This document shows positions 37,050 to 45,088 of a stretch of 64,000 bases of DNA, one piece after another. The notes below the pieces were generated by a model. It was not told the origin of the DNA. It was given only the letters and a program-made list of their open reading frames with translations, and did no database searches. The position numbers were made by a program, and so were the translations under genes. Source of the stretch: Haliscomenobacter sp041740695 (lineage in GTDB: Bacteria; Bacteroidota; Bacteroidia; Chitinophagales; Saprospiraceae); assembly GCF_041740695.1 (NCBI RefSeq), contig NZ_JBGSLK010000108.1:124001-188000 (forward strand), written 5' to 3'. Position 1 is the stretch's first letter. Each line of letters opens with the position of its first letter.

Positions 37050-38033
37050 GCCTTTCACATACATCACTTCCTTCACCGCTTTCACTACCCGACTTGGGTT
37101 GGGCAGAAAAGCATCTACCAAGGTAGGCGCATAAGGCAAGGAAGTATCTGCTGAACTCACCCGTACTACTGGGGCGTCCAGGTAATCGAAAGCCAACCTT
37201 TGTACGGCATACGCTACTTCTGAAGACACGCTGGCAAATGGCCAGGCTTCGTCTACAATCACGCAGCGGTTGGTTTTTTTCACTGAATTGATCAAGGTTT
37301 CTATATCTAGCGGGCGGATCGTACGCAAGTCGATCACCTCCGCAGAAATGCCTTCTTTGGCCAGTTCCGTAGCTGCATCCAAGGCAACTAGGGTCATTTT
37401 GTTGTAGGAAATAAGGGTTACATCCGTTCCCTCCCGGCGAATGGCCGCTTTGCCAATCGGAACCAGGTACTCTCCTTCTGGCACAATCCCTTTGTGTCCA
37501 TACAGGATTTCCGACTCCATCATACATACCGGATTGTTGTCACGGATAGCCGATTTGAGCAAACCTTTGGCATCAGCTGGATCAATGCAGGAAATGACCT
37601 TCAAACCAGGTACATTCGCCATCCAGCTTTCAAAAGTTTGGGAGTGTTGTTGGGCCAACTGACCAGCAGCGCCCGAGGGACCCCGGAAAACGATCGGGCA
37701 GTTGAATTGACCAGCCGACTGCGAAAGGGTTTTGGCGGCATTGTTGACGATTTGGTCAAACGCCAGGATGGCAAAGTTCCAGGTCATAAACTCGATCACT
37801 GGACGCAAACCATTCATGGCCGCACCTACACCAATACCGGTGAAGCCCAGCTCGGCGATCGGAGTATCAATGACCCGTCTTGCACCAAATTCATCCAACA
37901 TACCTTTGCTCACTTTATATGCACCATCGTATTGGGCTACTTCTTCTCCCATCAGGAAAACGGTTTCGTCCCGGCGCATCTCTTCTATCAATGCTTCTCT
38001 GAGTGCATCACGAAGCGCAAGTTCTCTACTCAT
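37047..38033 (-). CDS. pdhB: pyruvate dehydrogenase E1 component, beta subunit
   Basis: 328 residues, complete. Typical transketolase-like pyrimidine-binding domain (ALREALIEEMRRDETVFLMGEEVAQYDGAYKVSKG, about 8-42) with thiamine-diphosphate contacts (Glu in GEEVAQYDG), then ELGFTGIGVGAAMNGLRP and EFMTWNFAILAFDQIVNNAAK. The C-terminal domain has VIDLRTIRPLDIETLINSVKKTNR and the ending VVRVSSADTSLPYAPTLVDAFLPN. With E1 alpha (not in this window) it decarboxylates pyruvate for acetyl-CoA supply. Separate pdhA/pdhB genes are normal in Bacteroidota. Palindromes flank it on both sides (C1 and B3). Confidence 0.95.
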   Translation of the reverse strand: MSRELALRDALREALIEEMRRDETVFLMGEEVAQYDGAYKVSKGMLDEFGARRVIDTPIAELGFTGIGVGAAMNGLRPVIEFMTWNFAILAFDQIVNNAAKTLSQSAGQFNCPIVFRGPSGAAGQLAQQHSQTFESWMANVPGLKVISCIDPADAKGLLKSAIRDNNPVCMMESEILYGHKGIVPEGEYLVPIGKAAIRREGTDVTLISYNKMTLVALDAATELAKEGISAEVIDLRTIRPLDIETLINSVKKTNRCVIVDEAWPFASVSSEVAYAVQRLAFDYLDAPVVRVSSADTSLPYAPTLVDAFLPNPSRVVKAVKEVMYVKG

Positions 38034-38130
38034 ATGCAGTTTTTGTCAATTTTATAGCTTGTGCCCATTGCAATGTTGAATTAGGCGCAGCAAAAATAGA
38101 AAAAATCTCTACTTTTGTAGCGAAAAGCAA

Positions 38131-38250
38131 AGGGGCGATAAAAAAATAAGTGCTCATTTTGCCAAAGGAATAGATAAGTAAGCGATTCATTTAAAGTGCC
38201 TTATCTATTCCTTTGGCTCAATAAAAATGAGCACTTATTTTTGCCACACT
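38131..38250. repeat. family B palindromic element, copy 2
   Basis: Near-perfect palindrome of about 50-bp arms (AATAAGTGCTCATTTT and CCAAAGGAATAGATAAG pair with the right side) around a 20-nt loop. It is homologous to 14505-14623 in arms and loop (GATTCATTTAAAGTGC against GGTTCATTTTAAGTGC). It lies upstream of pdhB and of the small lipoprotein gene, which are divergent. Confidence 0.85.
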
Positions 38251-38333
38251 ACAAGTCGCTAAAATAAAACCAAATGCCTTTGCGTTTGTTTGGACAAATT
38301 GTACATTCATTTTTTTGCTAATAGACCGAACAT

Positions 38334-38492
38334 ATGAAAATCCAAATCAAAAAATCTCAGAACATCTTGTTGGCTTGTGCAGTGCTCGCGCTCACATTTT
38401 CATGCAATCGGGGCTATGGTTGCCCATCCAATTTTTCATTTAGTGACCTGGTTACTGAAGCCATCAAAACCGCTGTTGCGCTGTTTTTTTAA
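38334..38492 (+). CDS. 52-residue lipoprotein
   Basis: ATG at 38334, TAA at 38490-38492. The sequence MKIQIKKSQNILLACAVLAL then TFSCNRGYGC has a lysine-rich start, hydrophobic core and lipobox (TFSC, Cys24). The mature part is only 29 residues, with a second Cys and a hydrophobic end (AIKTAVALFF). It lies 24 bp upstream of mnmD, so they may be co-transcribed. Small lipoproteins of this kind are easily missed; no family is recognised. Confidence 0.55.
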   Translation: MKIQIKKSQNILLACAVLALTFSCNRGYGCPSNFSFSDLVTEAIKTAVALFF

Positions 38493-38516
38493 TCTATCTC
38501 TGTAGCTACTACACCA

Positions 38517-39215
38517 ATGAGCGATGACGCAGCTAATGATGAAATCTTCGTAACACAAGATGGTTCGCACTCCATTACTGCCTCTCGCTTTGGGGTAACT
38601 TACCATTCCAAGTACGGTGCCATCACCGAATCCCGACATGTTTTTATCCAGGCTGGCTTGTACCCGTTGCTGTTGAATACACCAGCAAAACTATCAATTC
38701 TGGAAATGGGATTTGGCACAGGCCTTAATGCCTTGCTTACTTTCCATGAAATGGCCAATCGCCCGGTGGAAGTGTATTACGAAGCCATTGAAGGTTCTCC
38801 TATTTCAATACCTGCTGCCCAAAGCCTGAATTATCCTCAACTGATCGACGAAAATGACGCTGAGTTAAAAGCAGTGTTTGAACAGATGCACAGCATGCCT
38901 TGGGGGGAAGAAGTGACTCTTACCACTTATTTCAAGTTATTGAAAAATTTGGGGAATTTGGAAGATCTGGATTTTTCTCCTCGTTTTGATCTGATTTATT
39001 ACGACGCCTTTGCGCCCAGTGCACAACCCGAATTGTGGACGGCACCGATCATGCAAAAAATGTACGATGCTTTGAGGCCCGGTGGAGTTTTGGTGACCTA
39101 TTGTGCCAAAGGAGAATTTAAACGAACGCTCAAAGCAGTAGGATTTACAGTTGAGCGAATGCCTGGGCCTCCCGGTAAACGCGAAATGACCAAGGCCATA
39201 AAAGAACGCGCCTGA
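38517..39215 (+). CDS. mnmD: tRNA 5-methylaminomethyl-2-thiouridine methyltransferase domain protein (MnmD)
   Basis: 232 residues. Rossmann methyltransferase with SAM motif ILEMGFGTGLNALLT (about 61-75) and the MnmC2 hallmark FDLIYYDAFAPSAQPELWTA (about 157-176). An early SRFGVTYHSKYGAITESRHVFIQAGL segment is typical of the family. It lacks the FAD-dependent oxidase half of the fused E. coli MnmC, so it is the stand-alone MnmD type that methylates nm5U34 (or similar) to mnm5 in tRNA. Terminated by the hairpin at 39205-39245. Confidence 0.9.
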   Translation: MSDDAANDEIFVTQDGSHSITASRFGVTYHSKYGAITESRHVFIQAGLYPLLLNTPAKLSILEMGFGTGLNALLTFHEMANRPVEVYYEAIEGSPISIPAAQSLNYPQLIDENDAELKAVFEQMHSMPWGEEVTLTTYFKLLKNLGNLEDLDFSPRFDLIYYDAFAPSAQPELWTAPIMQKMYDALRPGGVLVTYCAKGEFKRTLKAVGFTVERMPGPPGKREMTKAIKERA

Positions 39216-39245
39216 AGTGATGTCTATTCATTCAGGCGCGTTTTT
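39205..39245. terminator. intrinsic terminator between mnmD and the AP2 gene
   Basis: AACGCGCCTGAA (39205-39216) pairs with TTCAGGCGCG (39231-39240), followed by TTTTT on the plus strand. It overlaps the mnmD stop, and an A-run on the other side allows use by the convergent AP2 gene too. Confidence 0.75.
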
Positions 39246-39248
39246 CAG

Positions 39249-39890
39249 TTAGGGAACGTAATTTTTTGGTTTGCGCCCCCTCTTGGACTTTACCCCGGTA
39301 TTCGGTACTTCAATGACTTGAGAAAGGTCGATAGGGGTCTCCTCTTCTCCTTTTCTCGATGATTTAATGGCATTGAGTTTACCGTCATCACCGTATAGTT
39401 TTCGTGACATCTTATTGTAAGCCAGAGCTGCTTCTTCAGCCGAGGCAAACATACCAATGTGTACTGATTTTCGATTGACGGAAATGACTGCCCGGTAGCG
39501 ATTATTCTCTTTATACACCCCGGTATAGCCAACTTTGCTGCTGGTTTTCCGTTTTCGGCTCGCTACGGAACGGGATCGATAAATGAGGTTCTCCATTCGG
39601 CAATCCAATTTGTTGCCGTTTTTGGCACCTACCAAGTTCTTATCACCACCTTTGGTATCTACCAGAAACTTTTCTGCAATAATTTTGTGCAGATAAATGG
39701 TTTCGGTTTTGTACCCTCCATCCGCTTTTTTCCAGGTTTTTTGGAAAACTGCGCAGCCGCTGGAGTGACGCCGTAGGTTGTTAATGAAATCTACCTTAAC
39801 AAGATACGGATCGGTGGTAAGAAACTCGTAGATTTTGTCGTCCAGAAGGACCGACTCTTCTGCGTTTTTCAATTTAACTTTGTAAAGCAC
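39249..39890 (-). CDS. AP2/ERF-domain DNA-binding protein with AT-hook tail
   Basis: 213 residues from a GTG start at 39890 (the first possible in the frame). The N-terminal part looks like a degenerate HNH/NUMOD-type fold, with LHKIIAEKFL and the conserved NGNKLDCRMENLIYRSR. Residues about 115-170 are a good AP2/ERF domain (KVGYTGVYKENNRYRAVI, SVHIGMFASAEEAALAYNK). The C-terminus KSKRGRKPKNYVP has an AT-hook (RGRKP). AP2 plus HNH proteins are often homing-endonuclease or phage-derived. Here the HNH catalytic His pair is not convincing, so a chromosomal DNA-binding regulator is more likely. Cytoplasmic, monocistronic. Confidence 0.75.
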   Translation of the reverse strand: MLYKVKLKNAEESVLLDDKIYEFLTTDPYLVKVDFINNLRRHSSGCAVFQKTWKKADGGYKTETIYLHKIIAEKFLVDTKGGDKNLVGAKNGNKLDCRMENLIYRSRSVASRKRKTSSKVGYTGVYKENNRYRAVISVNRKSVHIGMFASAEEAALAYNKMSRKLYGDDGKLNAIKSSRKGEEETPIDLSQVIEVPNTGVKSKRGRKPKNYVP

Positions 39891-40183
39891 GCTCTCAAAA
39901 TTTTAGTTATTCAAAATAAGGCATAGAATGGTAAGCCTGTTTGTTTCAAGGGGTTGCACACCTTGACACTGAAAGTTGTATGTTCTAGGTTTAAGGAAGT
40001 TAGCAAGTTTTTTCGACAAAAAAAAGGGCTGTTCGATCCAAGAGCTGGTTCTCTTTGTTCAATGGGCTGGTATTTACAGCTCTAAAGATAAACAAAATCA
40101 AAAAATGGATAACATTTATTCAACAATATTTACGTAAAGGCAAGATTTTTCTTTGTCGTAATGCAGCAAAAGCACAAAAAAAT

Positions 40184-41239
40184 ATGGGAAAAGAGCAAAT
40201 TTTCTTTATTAAAAGGTGTTTCGATTTGGCGCGCCTAGGGGCAGGGTCGGTTTCTCCAAACCCAATGGTGGGGGCAGTTTTGGTGTTCCGTGGTAGAATT
40301 ATAGGCGAAGGTTACCACCAGCGTTATGGGGGCGCGCATGCTGAGGTCAATGCAGTGGCATCGGTAGCAGAAAAAAATCGTGTGTTCATTGCCCAGGCCA
40401 CGCTCTATGTTTCCCTTGAACCTTGTTGCATTTACGGCAAAACTCCGCCCTGTACCAATTTAATCATTCAGGAGAAAATTCCAAAAGTGGTTGTCTCTTG
40501 TTTGGACCTTACTCCGGATGTCCGTGGGCGAGGGGTCGAAATACTCCGGGCACACAGCGTTGAAGTGATTACGGGAATACTGGAAGAAGAAGGAAAAGTG
40601 TTGGCTGCTACCCGCAACGTTGCAGTGAGCCAGCAAAGGCCCTACATTATTCTAAAAATGGCCCTTACCCGCAATGGGTATTTTGCTCCGTTGGACCGCA
40701 GCCAGTTTTGGATTACCCAGGCACCGAGTAAACGTTTGGTGCACCGATGGCGGAGTGAAGCCGACGCTATATTAATAGGTACCACTACTGCACTAATGGA
40801 TGACCCACAACTAGACAATCGACATTATTTCGGCAAATCCCCCCTGCGGATTGTTTTGGATCGAAGCTTGAGCTTGCCACCGCACCTGAACATTTTTTTA
40901 GACGGGAAAAAGACCTTGATCGTTTCGGAGCAAATACCCAAAGCACGGGCATTGGGACAGGTTCAGTACCTGCAATTGCTCTTTGATGCCAATTTTTGGG
41001 AAAAACTAATGCACATTTTATGGACGGAATACAAATTGGGGGTGGTTTTGATTGAAGGGGGTGCAAAAATTTTTGAAAGCATCCTTGCTGCTCAGTTATG
41101 GGATGAAGCCAGAGTTTTGGAAGGACAAAATACTTTGGAAGAAGGTATCTCAGCTCCTGTAATCCCTGGCATTCCCATAAAAAAAATGGCCTTGGGCTTG
41201 GACGAATTGAAAGTTTATCGGAATATTCACAGAAGTTAA
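40184..41239 (+). CDS. ribD: bifunctional riboflavin biosynthesis deaminase/reductase
   Basis: 351 residues from the ATG at 40184 (MGKEQIFFIKRCFDLARLGAG). The open frame upstream to 40055 is not family-like, and the 293-bp gap before this start shows no FMN riboswitch. The deaminase domain has the zinc motifs HAEVNAV (His/Glu) and PCCIYGKTPPC (Cys pair; usually PCSHYGKTPPC). The reductase domain (about 150-350) has ILKMALTRNGYFAP and VLIEGGAKIFESIL. It makes the pyrimidinedione precursor of riboflavin from GTP-derived pyrimidine. No other rib gene is adjacent. Confidence 0.93.
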   Translation: MGKEQIFFIKRCFDLARLGAGSVSPNPMVGAVLVFRGRIIGEGYHQRYGGAHAEVNAVASVAEKNRVFIAQATLYVSLEPCCIYGKTPPCTNLIIQEKIPKVVVSCLDLTPDVRGRGVEILRAHSVEVITGILEEEGKVLAATRNVAVSQQRPYIILKMALTRNGYFAPLDRSQFWITQAPSKRLVHRWRSEADAILIGTTTALMDDPQLDNRHYFGKSPLRIVLDRSLSLPPHLNIFLDGKKTLIVSEQIPKARALGQVQYLQLLFDANFWEKLMHILWTEYKLGVVLIEGGAKIFESILAAQLWDEARVLEGQNTLEEGISAPVIPGIPIKKMALGLDELKVYRNIHRS

Positions 41240-41370
41240 ACTTATTTTAAGGTTCACAATTTAGAGCATAAATCCGGTGACCAAAGTGTTTTACTTTTGT
41301 CTTTAGTTTACAGTAGATGGATGGCTCGCCAACATTTACTAATTTTACAGAGAAAACAAACATTGTTGAA

Positions 41371-42003
41371 ATGAGCAGATTGGGAGTGTGTTTCGCTATG
41401 GTACTGATGATTGGCTTAACTATTACGGCAGCAAGGGCGCAGGAACAATTGCTACTAAAAAAAGGGACTACACCAAAAACAGGTGTTACCGCAAAAGGTA
41501 TAACCCCGCGTACCCCCACCCGTAGCCAAGCAGTAACCCTCAATTGGGTAAGTTGGGAAGAAGCCGTTGAGCTGAATAAAAAGGAGAAGAAAAAGATCCT
41601 CCTGGATGTTTTTACCTATTGGTGTGGCTGGTGCAAAAAAATGGACGCTGAAACGTTCAGCAACTCCTACCTTGCCAAATACCTCAACGATAACTACTAT
41701 CTGGTCAAATTGGATGCAGAATCCAAGGAACCACTGGAATACAAAGGAAAAGAGTTTCGCTATGTGCGCAGCTCTAAAGGTGGTCACCACGAATTGGCTG
41801 AAGAATTGTTACGTGGCCATTTGAGTTTTCCTTCGCTGGTATTTTTGGATGAGAACATGGAGATGATTCAACCCATTCCAGGTTACCGGGATGCCGAAGA
41901 ACTCTTGATGATTTCCTCCTATTTTGGTACGGGGAAATACAAGGAAGTCCCCTGGTCGATCTTTCAAAAAGACTTCAAAGTGCCGGAAGGATTTAAAAGA
42001 TAA
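41371..42003 (+). CDS. secreted thioredoxin-fold protein
   Basis: 210 residues from the ATG at 41371, giving a signal peptide (MSRLGVCFAMVLMIGLTITAARAQ). After a Lys/Thr-rich linker comes a thioredoxin fold. It has the redox motif CGWC in FTYWCGWCKKMDAETF (about 89-104), then LNDNYYLVKLDAESKEPL and the cis-Pro region LSFPSLVFLDENMEMIQPIPG. A periplasmic disulfide reductase or isomerase is likely. The W-C-x-x-C-K-K-M-D form resembles DUF255/thioredoxin_7-type proteins. It follows ribD by 130 bp and is convergent with the glucosaminidase gene across a palindrome. Confidence 0.85.
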   Translation: MSRLGVCFAMVLMIGLTITAARAQEQLLLKKGTTPKTGVTAKGITPRTPTRSQAVTLNWVSWEEAVELNKKEKKKILLDVFTYWCGWCKKMDAETFSNSYLAKYLNDNYYLVKLDAESKEPLEYKGKEFRYVRSSKGGHHELAEELLRGHLSFPSLVFLDENMEMIQPIPGYRDAEELLMISSYFGTGKYKEVPWSIFQKDFKVPEGFKR

Positions 42004-42012
42004 ATTTAATGT

Positions 42013-42103
42013 GCTGATGGGTTAATGTGCTAATGTGCTAGAAAGATACGCTTCTCTTTCATCAGCAATCAGCACATTAACCCATCAGCATATTAGCACA
42101 TTA
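42013..42103. terminator. palindrome between convergent thioredoxin-like and glucosaminidase genes
   Basis: GCTGATGGGTTAATGTGCT (42013-42031) pairs perfectly with 42071-42089, and TAATGTGCTA (31-40) pairs with TATTAGCACATTA (42091-42103). The stop codon of the glucosaminidase gene (42101-42103) lies inside the right arm. Confidence 0.6.
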
Positions 42104-42943
42104 CTTATCGTATTGATCGAGATTCAGATTGCGAATGAGTCGAATCAGTTTTTGTCCGTAAGTCTTATCTGTAGCATAACCAGCCCGTTTCAAACCGTAA
42201 GCCCAACTCTTATAATCCTTGCCGTACTTTTGTAAGTGCTCGTAACGGGGGCTAGTCAACAAAATAGAGTGCTCCTCATAACTTTCCCACGCAGAATCGA
42301 ATACCCGGAACATATCGTATACATCGTCGTCAGTGTAGTTGCGGCAAGTACAACCTTTACATTTGCGCCGGCATTTGATGCCAAAATGGTTGTTGGATTC
42401 CAGGGCCAGTTTGCTTTCTCCGGCGTTCGACTCCAACAAACCTTGAGCTAAGGTAATGCTGGCTGGGATGCCGTAGTTGTTCATTGCCCGAATGGCTGCG
42501 GGAGCATACCGATCTATATAAACTTGCATAGCTTGGCCTTTTTCGGATAAGTCCCCTCTCCCACCCTTTTTGGCATTGAGTGCGGGTGTCAAGTTGGATA
42601 CACTAAAAGTAGGTTCTTCTGTTGTTGTAGCCTTGCTGCTTGTCTTTGGCAGGTTTCTTTTGACCAACTGGCTGATGTTGATGGCTGGTACGAATACTGC
42701 TTGCTGGCTACTCAAGTTATTTCCCAAACTGGTGCGGGTAGCCAGAGGTGCCAGAGCCATTTTTTTTTCATCGGCGCCATCCATATTGATTTGCAAGCTG
42801 AGGTCCCTTTGAAACAAAAGATGGCCCGCAAGGTAAAGCAAGATGGCGTTGAACCAATTGCGGTTCACCCACGCAAACAGTTGATTTTCTTGTAGAAATG
42901 CTGAATTTCCTAAATGACTTGGACGGGTATTGTGCTGCTTCAT
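42101..42943 (-). CDS. glucosaminidase-domain cell-wall hydrolase
   Basis: 280 residues from the ATG at 42943; an ATG 12 bp upstream (42955) is possible, but a promoter at 42968-42998 favours the later one. A membrane or signal segment lies at about 24-42 (NWFNAILLYLAGHLLF). The C-terminal half is a GH73-type glucosaminidase (IPASITLAQGLLESNAGESKLA, NNHFGIKC, FRVFDSAWESYEEHSILL, YKSWAYGLKRAGYATDKTYGQKLI), with the catalytic Glu in LLESN. A CRRKCKGCTCRN cysteine cluster is inserted after FGIKC. It cleaves peptidoglycan and fits with the divergent GlcNAc kinase gene. Confidence 0.88.
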   Translation of the reverse strand: MKQHNTRPSHLGNSAFLQENQLFAWVNRNWFNAILLYLAGHLLFQRDLSLQINMDGADEKKMALAPLATRTSLGNNLSSQQAVFVPAINISQLVKRNLPKTSSKATTTEEPTFSVSNLTPALNAKKGGRGDLSEKGQAMQVYIDRYAPAAIRAMNNYGIPASITLAQGLLESNAGESKLALESNNHFGIKCRRKCKGCTCRNYTDDDVYDMFRVFDSAWESYEEHSILLTSPRYEHLQKYGKDYKSWAYGLKRAGYATDKTYGQKLIRLIRNLNLDQYDK

Positions 42944-42967
42944 GGCAATTAACATTTTTTGTGTCAA

Positions 42968-42998
42968 CAAAATTAAAACAATTTTTTTCCCGTGCAAA
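42968..42998 (-). promoter_or_regulatory. Bacteroidota-type promoter for the glucosaminidase gene
   Basis: Minus strand: TTTG (42995-42998), exactly 19 bp, TAATTTTG (42968-42975), a full match to both elements. Start near 42962, 5' leader of about 18 nt. Confidence 0.65.
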
Positions 42999-43117
42999 CT
43001 ATTTATAAAACTTTTTGTGGCTTAAAAAATATTCTCTCAGTTTTACTTAGTGTAGCTTTTACACTACTTTTACAAAATATACATTCAACAAACAGCCTTT
43101 AAACCGCTCTGAAACCT

Positions 43118-43972
43118 ATGATCATTGTAGCCGACAGTGGATCGACCAAGACCGATTGGATGCTTTTAACCGATGAGGGAGCACTTTTGCTGCACACCAT
43201 GGGTTTCAATCCCCTTTACCACAGCGAGGATTTGATTTACGAAAAAAGCAAGGAAGAATTGGACAAGCACCAGGTGGACTTGTCGACCGTTTCTGCCATG
43301 TATTATTATGGTACCGCAGTGTGGGACCATGCCAAGGCAGAGAAAATTGCTCGTGCCCTTCGTCGTTTGTTCCCCAATGCCCTCGTAGAGGTGGAACACG
43401 ACTTATTGGCGGCGGCTCGATCCACTTGTGGACGTGATCCTGGCATCGCTTGCATCATCGGGACGGGCTCAAATACCTGCTTGTTTGACGGCAAAGATGT
43501 GACGGACAATGTGACCAACCTCGGCTATTTTGTGGGGGACGAAGGCAGCGGTGCCCATTTGGGCAAAGCATTAATCAGGGCTTATTTTTACCGCGAATTA
43601 CCGCCCGATCTTGAAAAAGCATTGGAAGCTCAAGTTCCGGGCGGGAAGGACGAAATTTTGGACAACATCTACAGTAAGCCGCAACCAAATGTATATCTCG
43701 CTTCTTTCACCAAATTTTTGGGCGAGTTCCGAAACCACTTTTTTATCCAAAAACTCATTTACCAATCCTTTGCGGAATTCATTGATCGCAATGTGCGCAA
43801 ATACCCCGGGCACCTCAATCTACCGATTCATTTCATTGGTTCGGTAGCCTACTACTTTCAGGATATTGTAAAAATTATTCTGGAAGAACGCGGAATGAAG
43901 CCGGGAGTGTTTATCTTGAAGCCCATTGACACTCTAGTGCAATTCCATCGCGCTCACGAACTGAGCCGCTAA
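43118..43972 (+). CDS. BadF/BadG-type ATPase, probable N-acetylglucosamine kinase
   Basis: 284 residues. The ASKHA ATPase fold starts MIIVADSGSTKTDWMLL (phosphate-1 loop), then ARSTCGRDPGIACIIGTGSNTCLFDG (phosphate-2/catalytic loop) and LGYFVGDEGSGAHLGKALIRAYF, the BadF/BcrA and GlcNAc-kinase (NagK-like) signature. The C-terminus holds the adenosine loop (HFIGSVAYYFQ). It phosphorylates a hexosamine, probably GlcNAc released by wall turnover. It is divergent from a glucosaminidase and followed at 41 bp by pfkA, so wall-sugar salvage feeding glycolysis is plausible. Cytoplasmic. Confidence 0.85.
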   Translation: MIIVADSGSTKTDWMLLTDEGALLLHTMGFNPLYHSEDLIYEKSKEELDKHQVDLSTVSAMYYYGTAVWDHAKAEKIARALRRLFPNALVEVEHDLLAAARSTCGRDPGIACIIGTGSNTCLFDGKDVTDNVTNLGYFVGDEGSGAHLGKALIRAYFYRELPPDLEKALEAQVPGGKDEILDNIYSKPQPNVYLASFTKFLGEFRNHFFIQKLIYQSFAEFIDRNVRKYPGHLNLPIHFIGSVAYYFQDIVKIILEERGMKPGVFILKPIDTLVQFHRAHELSR

Positions 43973-44013
43973 CGCACAGGACAAACGGATAACCCAACAA
44001 GTAGTTACAAGTG

Positions 44014-45000
44014 ATGAAAACAGACATTAAACGCATTGCCGTTTTCACTTCGGGAGGAGATGCTCCGGGGATGAACGCGGCTATTCGTGCAGTGGTTCGT
44101 ACCGCCTCCTTCCACGACTTACATGTTTATGGTATTTCTCGTGGTTATGAAGGCATGATTGACGGCGATTTTAAACGCTTGGAACGCAAGGACGTGGCCA
44201 ACATTATTCACCGGGGAGGAACCATTCTCAAAACGGCGCGGAGCAAACGTTTTATGACTCCAGAAGGCCGCAAAGCTGCTTACGAATCGCTGCGGGCATT
44301 TGATATTGATGCTTGCATTGCTATTGGTGGCAACGGTACTTTTACTGGGGCCAACATATTTGCGCAGGAGCACAACATTCCATTCATTGGTTTGCCAGGC
44401 ACCATCGACAATGATTTGTACGGAACCGACTACACCATTGGTTTTGATACCGCAGTAAACACCGCCATTGAGGCTGTTGATAAAATTCGCGATACTGCCG
44501 ACTCCCACGACCGGGTCTTTTTTGTAGAGGTAATGGGCCGTCATGCGGGTTACATTGCCCTCCACACTGGCATTGGTAGTGGTGCAGAAAGTGTGGTAAC
44601 ACCCGAAATCAGCGTGAGCATCGAAGACGTGGTCGGTGTTCTTCAACGCAGCGCCAAACGCAAAAAACTCTTTAGCTTGATCATTGTTGCGGAAGGCAGT
44701 ACCCTGGGGAGCGCCAATGAGATCGCCGGAAAGGTCAACGAAAGGCTGCCTGGTGTATTTGACATCCGGGTAGCGGTGATCGGCCACTTGCAACGTGGGG
44801 GAGCACCCAGCCACCTCGACCGCATGTTGGCCAGCCGCATGGGCCATGCCGCCGTGGAAGGGCTGGTACAAGGCAAAGCGGATGTGATGGCAGGTATTGT
44901 CAACGATGAAATTGTTTATACACCCTTGCACGATGCCATTTTTACCGCAAGAACCATTAACAATCAATTGATTAAAATGGCAGGTATTTTGGCCATGTAG
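44014..45000 (+). CDS. pfkA: 6-phosphofructokinase
   Basis: 328 residues from the ATG at 44014 (one codon after an alternative upstream start). ATP site SGGDAPGMNAAIRAVVR; the fructose-6-phosphate and catalytic loop LPGTIDNDLYGTDYTIGFDTAVNT with the catalytic Asp in TIDND; FFVEVMGRHAGYIAL; and GHLQRGGAPSHLDRMLASR. One oddity: the Mg-ATP loop reads IGGNGTFTGA, with Asn where bacterial PfkA usually has Asp (GGDGS/T). It catalyses the committed glycolytic step. It is likely co-transcribed with the GlcNAc kinase and ends before palindrome C2. Confidence 0.95.
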   Translation: MKTDIKRIAVFTSGGDAPGMNAAIRAVVRTASFHDLHVYGISRGYEGMIDGDFKRLERKDVANIIHRGGTILKTARSKRFMTPEGRKAAYESLRAFDIDACIAIGGNGTFTGANIFAQEHNIPFIGLPGTIDNDLYGTDYTIGFDTAVNTAIEAVDKIRDTADSHDRVFFVEVMGRHAGYIALHTGIGSGAESVVTPEISVSIEDVVGVLQRSAKRKKLFSLIIVAEGSTLGSANEIAGKVNERLPGVFDIRVAVIGHLQRGGAPSHLDRMLASRMGHAAVEGLVQGKADVMAGIVNDEIVYTPLHDAIFTARTINNQLIKMAGILAM

Positions 45001-45005
45001 GGTTA

Positions 45006-45088
45006 GTTGAAAAGAAGTTTCACTTAACGCGACGGTCACTGAGCGAAGCCGAAGTGACCGTCGCATTAAGTGAAACTTCTTTTCAACG
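45006..45088. repeat. family C palindromic element, copy 2
   Basis: 35-36-bp arms (45006-45041 and 45054-45088) with one or two mismatches, and a 12-nt loop containing GAGCGAAGCCGA. It sits between convergent genes; the right arm includes the stop of the membrane protein at 45083. Confidence 0.9.

Noticed and set aside
39891..40183. FMN riboswitch ahead of ribD
   Set aside because: No FMN-aptamer consensus found in the leader; region is plain AT-rich sequence.
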